DNA of 64,000 bases from Stutzerimonas stutzeri (GTDB lineage: Bacteria > Pseudomonadota > Gammaproteobacteria > Pseudomonadales > Pseudomonadaceae). The notes under the pieces are model-generated. The model saw only the letters and a list, made by a program, of their open reading frames with translations, did no database searches and was not told the DNA's origin. The stretch spans positions 1 through 64,000 of the forward strand of contig NZ_JAMOIC010000023.1 in assembly GCF_024448895.1 (NCBI RefSeq), read 5' to 3'. The stretch's first letter is position 1. Every line of letters starts with the position of its first letter. The position numbers and the translations under genes are program-made. Shown here piece by piece: positions 9,701 through 16,478 of this stretch.

Positions 9701-9839
9701 GAATCCCAACATCAAGCTGGTCGCCATCACCGGATGGGGTCAGCCAAGCGACAAGGAAAACGCAATGGAGGCCGGTTTCGATATCCATATGACCAAGCCC
9801 GTCGATATAGGCCGGCTTATCGCTGTGGTGGGGGAGTAA
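6720..9839 (+). CDS. Membrane-bound hybrid sensor histidine kinase (dCache-HAMP-GAF-PAS-HisKA-HATPase-REC)
   Basis: A 1039-residue sensor. A first membrane segment (about 20-42) and a second (about 287-310) bracket a periplasmic Cache-like domain; then HAMP (about 310-365), a short coiled coil, GAF (about 395-540), PAS (about 555-670), HisKA with the phospho-acceptor in LATLAHELRNPLAP, HATPase with NLLNNAAKFTPNGG, DNGLGI and GLGIGLALAKGLA boxes, and a C-terminal receiver (about 915-1035, phospho-Asp in VVLLDIGMPGLRG). It starts at TTG 6720 with GAGGT five bases upstream; no ATG near the N-terminus fits. No separate response regulator or phosphotransfer protein is adjacent, so the partner and ligand are unknown. 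The receiver may exert the output itself. Confidence 0.9.
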   Translation: MNQVNGAKPRRSVPLRSRLLTIAMAGILPLALVAGLGMVSIVNEQKELAKQRSIEVTRLAATAVEVELSRSLNVLQALSQSPLLDVDDIDGFADMVRRVLPSVPSWYALLIISPEGEVLRRVSMHTPPASSAMAEPRSFAELMRTGTPQIGSMSKGPGNVWGIPLRVPVHLESDTRYVLTAVLKPQAIADVISNRRLPEGWVNTVLDANGVRIARSLRHEETMGGTAAPMLQKMLQENLSDEGSGRSESVEGKALYTSFVRLQPTGWVVATGIPSDLVEAGAARAYTLYGGGLLLSLLFAVAAALFATRRINVPMEQLRNAAQDIGEGQLVQAPDSEIEEIRDVGWALAGAAQARRTSEAERDSMLSRLALAQQDLTQQVSDLQLIQELSNRLLQMPTLNEQLQAIIDALCTLHGAEHGLLALSDGTQPLRIHASRGFSLASLAIMDNVKPGLGACGIAVQEGARVIVADTETDARFSEFVMVARSEGFRSVHSTPIRHSDDSVLGTLTVQLKEPRPPTEREIRLADLAAGIAAVFIDRARAQSKVGMLEQRLQVALDSSTVPFAIVSPHHDERGELTDFILEFINPTGAASLRGTATSLVGRRLREVLGPNANPQALSTLVEVVLFQQPRDLEMRSTAFDRERWVRLIATPFDSAVAVWFADVTDAKHQEQAILESDRRKDEFLATLAHELRNPLAPIRLAAGIFGSVAASDAQKQRSQQIIERQVRHMALLLDDLFDISRITLGKLILRKEQLDLRSVVEAAIETARAKIEAKQHELQVTLPPEPILLEGDPLRLEQILTNLLNNAAKFTPNGGRIRVTAERDQESATVIVADNGLGIARENLKLIFERFAQVPVAGTHVNTGLGIGLALAKGLAKLHDAELRVQSEGLGKGAEFSLCLPVLPVSAPGESGGTDESVTLNKRRILVADDNRDIAETMAEILRLEGHEVHLAFDGLEAFEQYQQLDPEVVLLDIGMPGLRGDEVARMIRAHSLNPNIKLVAITGWGQPSDKENAMEAGFDIHMTKPVDIGRLIAVVGE

Positions 9840-10051
9840 GAGACGTATTCGACCATAGGCGGGCTTTCTTATGGCGCGAACATGGGGTAGAAACGTGCAT
9901 CGTGCTGGTGCGTGTCCCGCAAGCGGGGCGCTGTTTTAGATCGAATTGAGAACGGCTGTCGCCGGATTAGCCTGCCCAGCGCTGGCGCGTTAACTGGCAC
10001 GCTGTGTGCCTTTGATTCAACTGCCCTGAGCGATGCTCGTGGCAGTGATGT

Positions 10052-10236
10052 GATATCGGGAGAGACTGCAATGGCGTCGCCATCTGCAGCGCCGAAGGAG
10101 CAACCGCCCCGGAAACTCTCAGGCAAAAGGACCGATATCACCGGTGAACTCTGAAGAGCCGCCGGGTCGTTCGTCGCCCGTCGCACCGAAGGAGCAAGCG
10201 AGCCTCGCTCGTGAAACTCTCAGGTCCAGAACAGAG
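10052..10236 (+). promoter_or_regulatory. Tandem glycine riboswitch
   Basis: Two consecutive aptamers of the glycine riboswitch. Aptamer 1 (10052-10139) has a perfect 8-bp P1 (GATATCGG with CCGATATC) and the conserved cores GGGAGAGACTGC, GCCGAAGGAGCAA and GGAAACTCTCAGGCAAAAGG. Aptamer 2 (10149-10236) repeats CACCGAAGGAGCAAGC and GTGAAACTCTCAGGTCCAGA, closed by CTCTG/CAGAG. The short spacer between them (10140-10148) is typical. The sequence downstream to the start codon (10237-10296) has no T-tract terminator; GGGCTCT at 10264-10270 could compete for the AGAG strand of the second P1, so control may be translational. It leads directly into the FAD amino acid dehydrogenase. Confidence 0.93.
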
Positions 10237-10296
10237 GGGGCGCCTGATCCGCATGCCGCGGACGGGCTCTAACCCTTGACGTTCTGGAGCGGCATC

Positions 10297-11565
10297 GTGA
10301 AAAAAACAATCGCTGTGGTCGGTGGTGGCATCACCGGCATTACTACCGCCTATGCGCTGGCTAAACGTGGCTTCGCTGTCACGCTGTTCGAAAAGCATCG
10401 CTACGCAGCCATGGAAACGTCTTTCGCCAATGGCGGCCAGTTGTCCGCATCCAATGCGGAGGTCTGGACGCACTGGTCGACGATCCTCAAGGGCATCAAG
10501 TGGATGCTCAAGAGCGACGCGCCGCTACTGGTCAATCCCAAGCCGAGTTGGCACAAATTGTCCTGGTTCGCTGAATTCATCGGCTCGATTCCCCAATACC
10601 GTCACAACACCATCGAAACCGCACGCATGGCCATCGCTGCACGTGAGCACCTGTTCGCCTGGGCCGAAGAGGAGGGTATCGACTTCGATCTCAAGAAAGC
10701 CGGCATCCTTCACATCTACCGCGACAAGGCGGGATTCGATCACGCGGGTACGGTGTCGACCCTGCTGGCCGAGGGCGGGTTGCCGCGACGCAGCGTGACG
10801 CCAGATGAGATGCGTGCCATCGAACCGACGCTTGCGGGTAAATACTACGGCGGTTATTACACCGAATGCGATTCCACCGGCGACATTCACTTGTTCACCA
10901 ACGGCCTCGCTGCGGCGGCGATTCGCCTGGGCGTCGAGTGCCGCTACGGTCAGGAAGTAAAAGGCGTATCGACCGATGGTAAGCAGGCCCGCATCATCCT
11001 GGGCACACCGGGTGGCGACGAAACATTCCAGTTCGACGGAATGGTCATCTGCGCCGGCACGGCGAGCCGGGCATTGGCCTCGCAGCTCGGTGATCGCGTA
11101 AACATTTATCCGGTCAAGGGCTATTCCATTACGGTCAACCTCAATGATGAGGCCAGTCGCGCTGCTGCCCCCACGGTAAGCCTGCTGGACGACGAGACCA
11201 AGCTGGTGACCAGCCGTCTTGGTGATAGCCGACTGCGTGTGGCCGGCACCGCCGAGTTCAATGGCTACAACCGAGACATCCGTGCCGACCGGATTCGCCC
11301 GCTGGTGGACTGGGTTGCAGAGTGCTTCCCGGGCGTTAGCACTCAGAGCGTGGTGCCCTGGGCCGGACTTCGTCCGATGATGCCGAACATGATGCCCAAG
11401 GTCGGTCGCGGCAGCTCGCCCTGCGTGTTCTATAACACCGGACACGGGCATCTGGGCTGGACGCTCTGCGCCATCACCGCGGATATGGTGGGCGACGTGG
11501 TAAAGGAGTCGATGGGCACTACGACTTCAGTCGCGCCAGCAGCCGCCCAACCGGCTCACGCGTGA
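10297..11565 (+). CDS. DadA-type FAD-dependent amino acid dehydrogenase, glycine-riboswitch controlled
   Basis: A 422-residue member of the DadA / D-amino acid dehydrogenase family, which oxidises amino acids to 2-oxo acids and passes electrons to the respiratory chain at the membrane. An N-terminal FAD Rossmann motif VVGGGITG (7-14) and the C-terminal family signature NTGHGHLGWT are present; FANGGQLSASNAEVW (about 42-56) is the typical DadA substrate-side segment. GTG 10297 is chosen because GGAG lies upstream and the FAD motif then begins at residue 7; TTG 10276 is an alternative. The usual dadX alanine racemase is not adjacent. The glycine riboswitch in its leader suggests glycine, not D-alanine, is the physiological substrate or signal. 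Confidence 0.88.
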   Translation: MKKTIAVVGGGITGITTAYALAKRGFAVTLFEKHRYAAMETSFANGGQLSASNAEVWTHWSTILKGIKWMLKSDAPLLVNPKPSWHKLSWFAEFIGSIPQYRHNTIETARMAIAAREHLFAWAEEEGIDFDLKKAGILHIYRDKAGFDHAGTVSTLLAEGGLPRRSVTPDEMRAIEPTLAGKYYGGYYTECDSTGDIHLFTNGLAAAAIRLGVECRYGQEVKGVSTDGKQARIILGTPGGDETFQFDGMVICAGTASRALASQLGDRVNIYPVKGYSITVNLNDEASRAAAPTVSLLDDETKLVTSRLGDSRLRVAGTAEFNGYNRDIRADRIRPLVDWVAECFPGVSTQSVVPWAGLRPMMPNMMPKVGRGSSPCVFYNTGHGHLGWTLCAITADMVGDVVKESMGTTTSVAPAAAQPAHA

Positions 11566-11573
11566 GGTTTGCG

Positions 11574-11599
11574 GCGGCTGCGACGAGCGTTGCAGCCGC
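11574..11599. terminator. Hairpin between convergent genes
   Basis: GCGGCTGC (11574-11581) and GCAGCCGC (11592-11599) form a perfect 8-bp stem with a 10-base loop, just after the dehydrogenase stop codon and 60 bp before the 3' end of the convergent hybrid kinase. No T-run follows on the plus strand, so it is only a probable terminator and may act in both directions. Confidence 0.45.
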
Positions 11600-11658
11600 T
11601 GCGATTACATTTAGGGATAGGGTCGACACTAAAGCTGTTCGGCAGCCATTTGCATTCG

Positions 11659-14619
11659 TCAGTCGCCGCGCGTCACCGCGACGATGGCTTCAATAAGGTC
11701 GGCCTGAGAAAAGGGTTTGGCCAGCAGCGGGATTTTTGTCGCAGCGGTACCCGCAGGAATTTCTGCGTACCCGCTGACGAGCAGAATCGGCAGATCAGGT
11801 TGCATGTTGCGCACTTCGAGCGCGAGCTGGGCGCCGGTCATCTTCGGCATCGCGTGGTCTGTGATCAGCAGGTCGAATCGGGAAGCTTGCAGCTGCTCCA
11901 GCGCCTGGGCAGCTGAATGCGCAGTGAATACCTGGTGGCCCTCGTCGCGCAGCATCTCCGCGGTGTTGAACAGCACCAGAACGTCGTCGTCCACGGCAAG
12001 AATGTTCAGTCGGCTTGGATCACGCGAGCGATGGCTATGCGTTGCTTCAGCCACTTGGGCAACAACGCTTTCCTGTATGGCCGGAAGCCATATCTGTGCT
12101 GTGGTGCCGATGCCAACACCACTGCGTAGCGCCAGCATTCCGCCCGACTGTTCTGCGAACCCATGGACAATGGAAAGGCCCAGTCCGGTGCCTTTCCCGA
12201 CTCCCTTCGTGGTGTAGAAAGGCTCAGTGGCCCGCTGAAGGGTCGCTTCATCCATACCATCACCTTCATCGGTGACGGCAAGGCAGAGGTAGGTTCCGGG
12301 CGCCAGGCCTGGTTTGTCTTTTATTTGTTCACTGTGAGCGCTGATGACGATGCGGCCCTGGCCGTTGATCGCGTCACGCGCGTTGAGTGCGAGATTGAGG
12401 AGGGCGGTTTGCAGCTGATTGGGGTCGGCCTCGATGTTGGGCAGATTGGCTTCGATCTGCATTTCGATGATCACCGCCGGATCCAGCGAGCGCTCCAGCA
12501 GCTCGCTCATTTCATCGATCAATCGACCTGGCTGTATGCGTTCGGCCAGCAGGTCCTGTTTACGAGCAAAGGCCAGCATCCGCCGCGTCAGTGAAGCGCC
12601 ACGCTCGGCGCCGATGCGGGCGTTGTCGATCAGCCGTAGCAAGGGCGAGTCTGCTGGCACACGTTTGCGCAGCAGTTCGAGATTGCCCATCACAGCGGTC
12701 AGCAGGTTGTTGAAGTCATGTGCGATTCCGCCGGTGAGGTTGCCCAGCGCTTCCATTTTCTGGGCTTGCTGCAAGGCTCGTTCGGCCTGCATTCGGGCAG
12801 TGCTGTCCACGGCCTCAGGCACGATGCCGACCACCGCCCCCGCCTCGTCGAGCACCGGCCGGATGGAAAAGTCGAACGAGCGTATAGCGTCTGGTAACTG
12901 CAGCTGCATGCTCAGGTTGTCGCTGCCGCCCGCTGCGGCTGTTGCGACACTGGCCTTGATGATTGAGAGCATTCCGGGCGTAGCGCTGAACCAGGGTGTC
13001 TCCCAGAAGGGGACGCCCAGTACTTTATCCAGCTGCGAGCCAGCACCAGCGAGTGATGTGGGATTGGCGTAGAGCAGCAGGCCGTCGGTGCCTAGCAGCC
13101 ATTGATACAGGTGTGAACTGGCGGCCACGGTGCGAATCTGCGCTTCGCTCTGAGCGAGTGCGGCAGTCCGTTCGGCTACCTGTCGCTCCAGCTCCTCGCG
13201 GAAGCGTTGCTCAGCGAGCCGCACGGCCAATTCGGAGCGCACGCGCTCTATATGGGCCCATGAACGTTCCGTCACTTCAGTCAGTAACGCCAGCTCTTCG
13301 AGCTTCCATTTGCGCGGAACCCTGTCGTGGATCGCCATGAGCGCGGTAAGCTTGCCTTCCTTGATCAACGGCATGCAGATGGTGGCGGCCAGGCCTAGGC
13401 CAAGAAAGGTCGCCGCTTCATGGGCAGGCAACTGCTCCGCGTTGTCATCGAGGATCAGCGGCAGGCCGGCATGCAGGTTGTTCTGCGCGAGCTGGCCAAA
13501 GGCGGCGAGGCTGTAGTGGCCGACGATGCCGTTCGCACCGGGCGCCGCCCAGTTGCCGCGAATGGTGAAGCCGTCCTCGTCCGGGTCCATGTCGGCGTAC
13601 GCGCACACGGTGACGCCCAGATGCTCGCCGAGCAACCGGGTCGTGATGCTCAGAATCGTATCGGCATCGGTGTTGGCTGCGGTCGCCTTGCCCAGAGCAT
13701 CGAGAAAGCCGGTCCGCCGCTCCGCCTGCGCGCGCTGGGTGACGTCATGGCCCTGGATAAATATGCCGCCGACGTGACCTTGACTGTCGAAAACCGGCTG
13801 GAAAACGAAGTCGAGGATGTATGTCTCTTCGGGTCGACCGTGGATGCGCTGAATGTTCAACTCCACCGAGGTGCCCACATACGCAGTGCCGCTCTGATAG
13901 ACCTCATCCAGCACTTCGATGAAGCCTTGGCGTGCGATTTCGGGAAGCGCATCGCGAACGGTAAGGCCGATCAATTGGCGGTCGCCGAGCAGATTGGCGT
14001 AAGCGGGGTTGGCCATCTCGAAGCGATGTTCGGGCCCGCTGAGCATTGCCATGATTCCCGGCGCCTGCTCGAACAGCTGAGTCAGACGATGCTTTTCAGC
14101 CAGCAAGTGGCGCTCGGCCCTGACGCGCTCGGTGGTTTCCACGACAAAAGCGATGACCCCGACGGGAATGCCTGTCTCGTCCAGCACGGGGGAGTAGTCG
14201 AGGTTCATCCAGACCTGTTCGGGCCGCCCGTTGCGGTGCAGCGTTAGCTCCTGATTCTTATAGGCGAGCGTGCCGCCAGCCAGGCACACACGCATGACGT
14301 GGTCGTTGAAATCCGCTACCTCCGGCCAGCCCTTGCGTACTTCCGAGCCAAGCAGCTGTGGATGCCTGCCAGCGGCAAACACCGAATAGGCATCGTTGTA
14401 GAGCATGATCCCCAGTTCGCCCCAAAGCAGCACGATGGGCACCGGCGATAACAGCAGCATGGAGGTTACCGTCTTCAGGCTCTGCGGCCAGTGCTCCGCT
14501 GGGCCTAGCGCCGTATCAGACCAGTCGTGCCCGCGTATGAGTTCGCCCAGCTCACCGCCTCCCATGGGGAACGCGGGTGGGCTAACGGCGTCGGGCGCCG
14601 AGGGTGCTTCTGCTGTCAT
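11659..14619 (-). CDS. Soluble hybrid sensor histidine kinase (PAS-PAS-GAF-PAS-HisKA-HATPase-REC)
   Basis: A 986-residue kinase without membrane segments. Order: PAS (about 40-165), PAS (about 175-305, with SQGHVGGIFIQGHDVT), GAF (about 310-455), coiled coil (about 455-490, AERTAALAQSEAQ), PAS (about 490-610), HisKA of the HWE-independent [13 protein letters not shown] type (about 620-690), HATPase (NLALNARDAI, DEGDGM, GKGTGLGLSIVHGFAEQSGG) and a receiver with phospho-Asp in FDLLITDHAMPKMTG. This domain order resembles light- or redox-responsive orphan hybrid kinases of pseudomonads, but the LOV cysteine motif is not seen in the PAS domains, so the signal is unknown. The start has only a weak ribosome site. 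It converges on the DadA-like gene. Confidence 0.9.
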   Translation of the reverse strand: MTAEAPSAPDAVSPPAFPMGGGELGELIRGHDWSDTALGPAEHWPQSLKTVTSMLLLSPVPIVLLWGELGIMLYNDAYSVFAAGRHPQLLGSEVRKGWPEVADFNDHVMRVCLAGGTLAYKNQELTLHRNGRPEQVWMNLDYSPVLDETGIPVGVIAFVVETTERVRAERHLLAEKHRLTQLFEQAPGIMAMLSGPEHRFEMANPAYANLLGDRQLIGLTVRDALPEIARQGFIEVLDEVYQSGTAYVGTSVELNIQRIHGRPEETYILDFVFQPVFDSQGHVGGIFIQGHDVTQRAQAERRTGFLDALGKATAANTDADTILSITTRLLGEHLGVTVCAYADMDPDEDGFTIRGNWAAPGANGIVGHYSLAAFGQLAQNNLHAGLPLILDDNAEQLPAHEAATFLGLGLAATICMPLIKEGKLTALMAIHDRVPRKWKLEELALLTEVTERSWAHIERVRSELAVRLAEQRFREELERQVAERTAALAQSEAQIRTVAASSHLYQWLLGTDGLLLYANPTSLAGAGSQLDKVLGVPFWETPWFSATPGMLSIIKASVATAAAGGSDNLSMQLQLPDAIRSFDFSIRPVLDEAGAVVGIVPEAVDSTARMQAERALQQAQKMEALGNLTGGIAHDFNNLLTAVMGNLELLRKRVPADSPLLRLIDNARIGAERGASLTRRMLAFARKQDLLAERIQPGRLIDEMSELLERSLDPAVIIEMQIEANLPNIEADPNQLQTALLNLALNARDAINGQGRIVISAHSEQIKDKPGLAPGTYLCLAVTDEGDGMDEATLQRATEPFYTTKGVGKGTGLGLSIVHGFAEQSGGMLALRSGVGIGTTAQIWLPAIQESVVAQVAEATHSHRSRDPSRLNILAVDDDVLVLFNTAEMLRDEGHQVFTAHSAAQALEQLQASRFDLLITDHAMPKMTGAQLALEVRNMQPDLPILLVSGYAEIPAGTAATKIPLLAKPFSQADLIEAIVAVTRGD

Positions 14620-14793
14620 CGAGAAATACTTACTGACTTGGATGAAACGAGTGATGGCAAATCGCCTGCAGTGTACGCGGTCGCCGATAAGTCCGCCCGG
14701 TCAACATGCTCGGCACCGGGGACTAACGATGCTTTGATTACAGTGACGCGACAAAGTTGGGCTGCAAGGCGCTGATCGTGCACTCCGTCACAT

Positions 14794-15135
14794 CTAGTCG
14801 TCGCGGGTGAGTACTTCCAGCAGTTCGATCTCGAACAGAAGGTTCGAGTTCGGCTTGATGTACTCGCCGATCTGCCGCTCGCCGTACGCAAGATGAGCAG
14901 GGACGAAGAGCTTGCGCTTGCCGCCCACGCGCATGCCCATCAGGCCGATATCCCAGCCCTTGATGACGCGTCCGGTGCCGATCACGCACTGGAAAGGCTT
15001 GCCGCGCTCGTAAGACGAATCGAAGGTGGTGCCGTCTTCGAGCTGGCCACGGTATTGAGTGGTGATCAACGCGCCCTTGGACACGGCTTTGCCGTCGCCG
15101 AGCTGGATGTCGTCAATCTGCAGTTCGATGCTCAT
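14794..15135 (-). CDS. FKBP-type peptidyl-prolyl cis-trans isomerase
   Basis: A 113-residue single-domain FKBP that catalyses proline isomerisation. The characteristic segments are ALITTQYRGQLEDGTTFDSS (about 22-41), VIKGWDIGLMGMRVGGKRKL (about 57-76) and the closing YGERQIGEYIKPNSNLLFEIELL. No signal peptide is present, so it is cytoplasmic, of the small FkpA/SlyD-unrelated type common in Pseudomonas. GGAGAAC precedes the ATG. It is followed 5' by the cysteine-cluster protein gene on the same strand (28 bp gap), so the two may share a transcript. Confidence 0.92.
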   Translation of the reverse strand: MSIELQIDDIQLGDGKAVSKGALITTQYRGQLEDGTTFDSSYERGKPFQCVIGTGRVIKGWDIGLMGMRVGGKRKLFVPAHLAYGERQIGEYIKPNSNLLFEIELLEVLTRDD

Positions 15136-15163
15136 CTGTTCTCCATGTCATGTGTAAATGCGC

Positions 15164-15517
15164 CTAGACCAAAACCTGGCGGGTGCTGGCGATGAGGCGA
15201 TGTACCTGTTTTTCCACGTGCGCCTTGGTCGGCGTTTCCGGACCTCGCCCACGGGGGCAGGGCAGAGTTGCGGTGGTTCCGAACAAACGGCATATCAGAG
15301 GCCGCTCTTCATAAGCCTCACAGCCGTTTGGTCCGAGATGCACGCAGTTCCAGTGCGCTAGCGCCGCGTCGTGCTGTGCAACGCTTTTACGTGGCAGGCG
15401 TGCCATTTCTTCGGACGAGGCGGTGACCGGGCCGCAACAGTCATGGCAGCCGGGTTCGCAGGCAAAGCCTGGAATCTGTCGTCGCAGGTGTTCGATCTTT
15501 CGCTGGGTACAGGTCAT
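15164..15517 (-). CDS. YkgJ family cysteine cluster protein
   Basis: A 117-residue protein with the YkgJ pattern: CEPGCHDCC (about 20-28), then C at NCVHLGPNGCEAYEERPLICRLF (about 57-79), consistent with a bound zinc or iron-sulfur site. The sequence GCEAYEERPLICR is the typical family signature. No localisation signal. It lies 28 bp upstream of the FKBP gene on the same strand. The family has no confirmed biochemical role. Confidence 0.83.
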   Translation of the reverse strand: MTCTQRKIEHLRRQIPGFACEPGCHDCCGPVTASSEEMARLPRKSVAQHDAALAHWNCVHLGPNGCEAYEERPLICRLFGTTATLPCPRGRGPETPTKAHVEKQVHRLIASTRQVLV

Positions 15518-15588
15518 GCGGGGGTACTTGCTATCGGGGGCGGCATGGTACCTGTCTGCACGTGTAATGCCTGCCCCTGTCGCCGCGC

Positions 15589-15882
15589 TTATTGCGTATC
15601 GACGATGTCACTCCACTCGTCATGCTTCTTGACGTAAGCCGCGACGAATTCGCACTGAGGCACGATCCGCTTGCCGCGCTTGCGGACATCGGCCAGTGAT
15701 TCACGGATCAGCTTGCTGCCCATGCCCTGGCCCTCGAGGCTCGGGTCGACTTCGGTATGAGTGAACACCTGCCGCTCGCCGTCTCTCTGGTAGCTGGCGA
15801 CGCCGAGTGCCTTGCCGTCCACTTCAAGGACGTAGCGCTGCTGTTGTTCGTCATGTCGCACGGTCGCGTTCGTGGCGTTCAT
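15589..15882 (-). CDS. Small GNAT-fold N-acetyltransferase (YjdJ/Gcn5-related)
   Basis: A 97-residue minimal acetyltransferase of the Gcn5-related superfamily. The acetyl-CoA binding loop appears as VDPSLEGQGMGSKLIRESL (about 46-64; Q/R-x-x-G-x-G/A type), followed by a conserved PQCEFVAAYVKKHDEW helix. These compact proteins are close to human NATD1 and E. coli YjdJ; substrates are not known. GGAGG lies 8 bases before the ATG, a strong ribosome site. It is transcribed toward the YkgJ gene with a 71-bp gap. Confidence 0.87.
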   Translation of the reverse strand: MNATNATVRHDEQQQRYVLEVDGKALGVASYQRDGERQVFTHTEVDPSLEGQGMGSKLIRESLADVRKRGKRIVPQCEFVAAYVKKHDEWSDIVDTQ

Positions 15883-15936
15883 ATCAATAGCCTCCGGATT
15901 GTCTGTGGGCGTGTCATCGCCGTGAATGGACGTCGT

Positions 15937-16254
15937 CTAGTGATGGAGCGAATCGACCAGGCCTCTGCCCAGAATGGTTCCGCGCTCAAGGGCATCGTCA
16001 AAGCTGCGGTAGTGCTGCGTCTGATCAACCTCTACCGGAACCACGATTTCGAGATCCTTGACGACCTCAGCGCCAACCGCCCATAGGGTCTCGCCGAAGG
16101 TTTCGTACTCATAGCCGGTGAGGTGCACGATCACGTCATGGTCACGGTAAACCAGGCGGTGGCTGTGCGGGATCTGATGATCACTGCCGCTGGGGATATG
16201 GGCAGGGGTGTCGAAGTAGGGCTGTTCGGCGTCCGGTTTGACTGCCTTGGTCAT
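15937..16254 (-). CDS. Conserved hypothetical protein
   Basis: A 105-residue cytoplasmic-looking protein, not recognised. It is rich in His, Asp and aromatic residues (HIPSGSDHQIPHSHRLVYRD, and LTGYEYETFGETLW), with no signal peptide, membrane segment or known motif. The start at 16254 is chosen because GGGAGG lies 11 bases upstream; the open frame extends to 16407 but the extra part is Arg-rich and lacks a ribosome site. It lies upstream of the GNAT gene on the same strand with a 54-bp gap and divergent from the NosR-like gene. Confidence 0.6.
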   Translation of the reverse strand: MTKAVKPDAEQPYFDTPAHIPSGSDHQIPHSHRLVYRDHDVIVHLTGYEYETFGETLWAVGAEVVKDLEIVVPVEVDQTQHYRSFDDALERGTILGRGLVDSLHH

Positions 16255-16478
16255 CTCTGGGCCTCCCGTGATTGGTTTAGCTTGGGCCTGGTAAGCGCGC
16301 GCATCGTTCCGTTGCGATTGGAGTCTGCGACGGGCGCATCTAACGCGTTCGTCATTGCGGCACGCATCGCGCGTGACCGGGCTAGCACTGAAGTACTGCT
16401 CTTTCACTGCGCAAGTGCAATGGTGGTGAGTTGTGCGCTGGATAGCATGGGTGCATTACAACAAGCCCTGAGGCGTCC

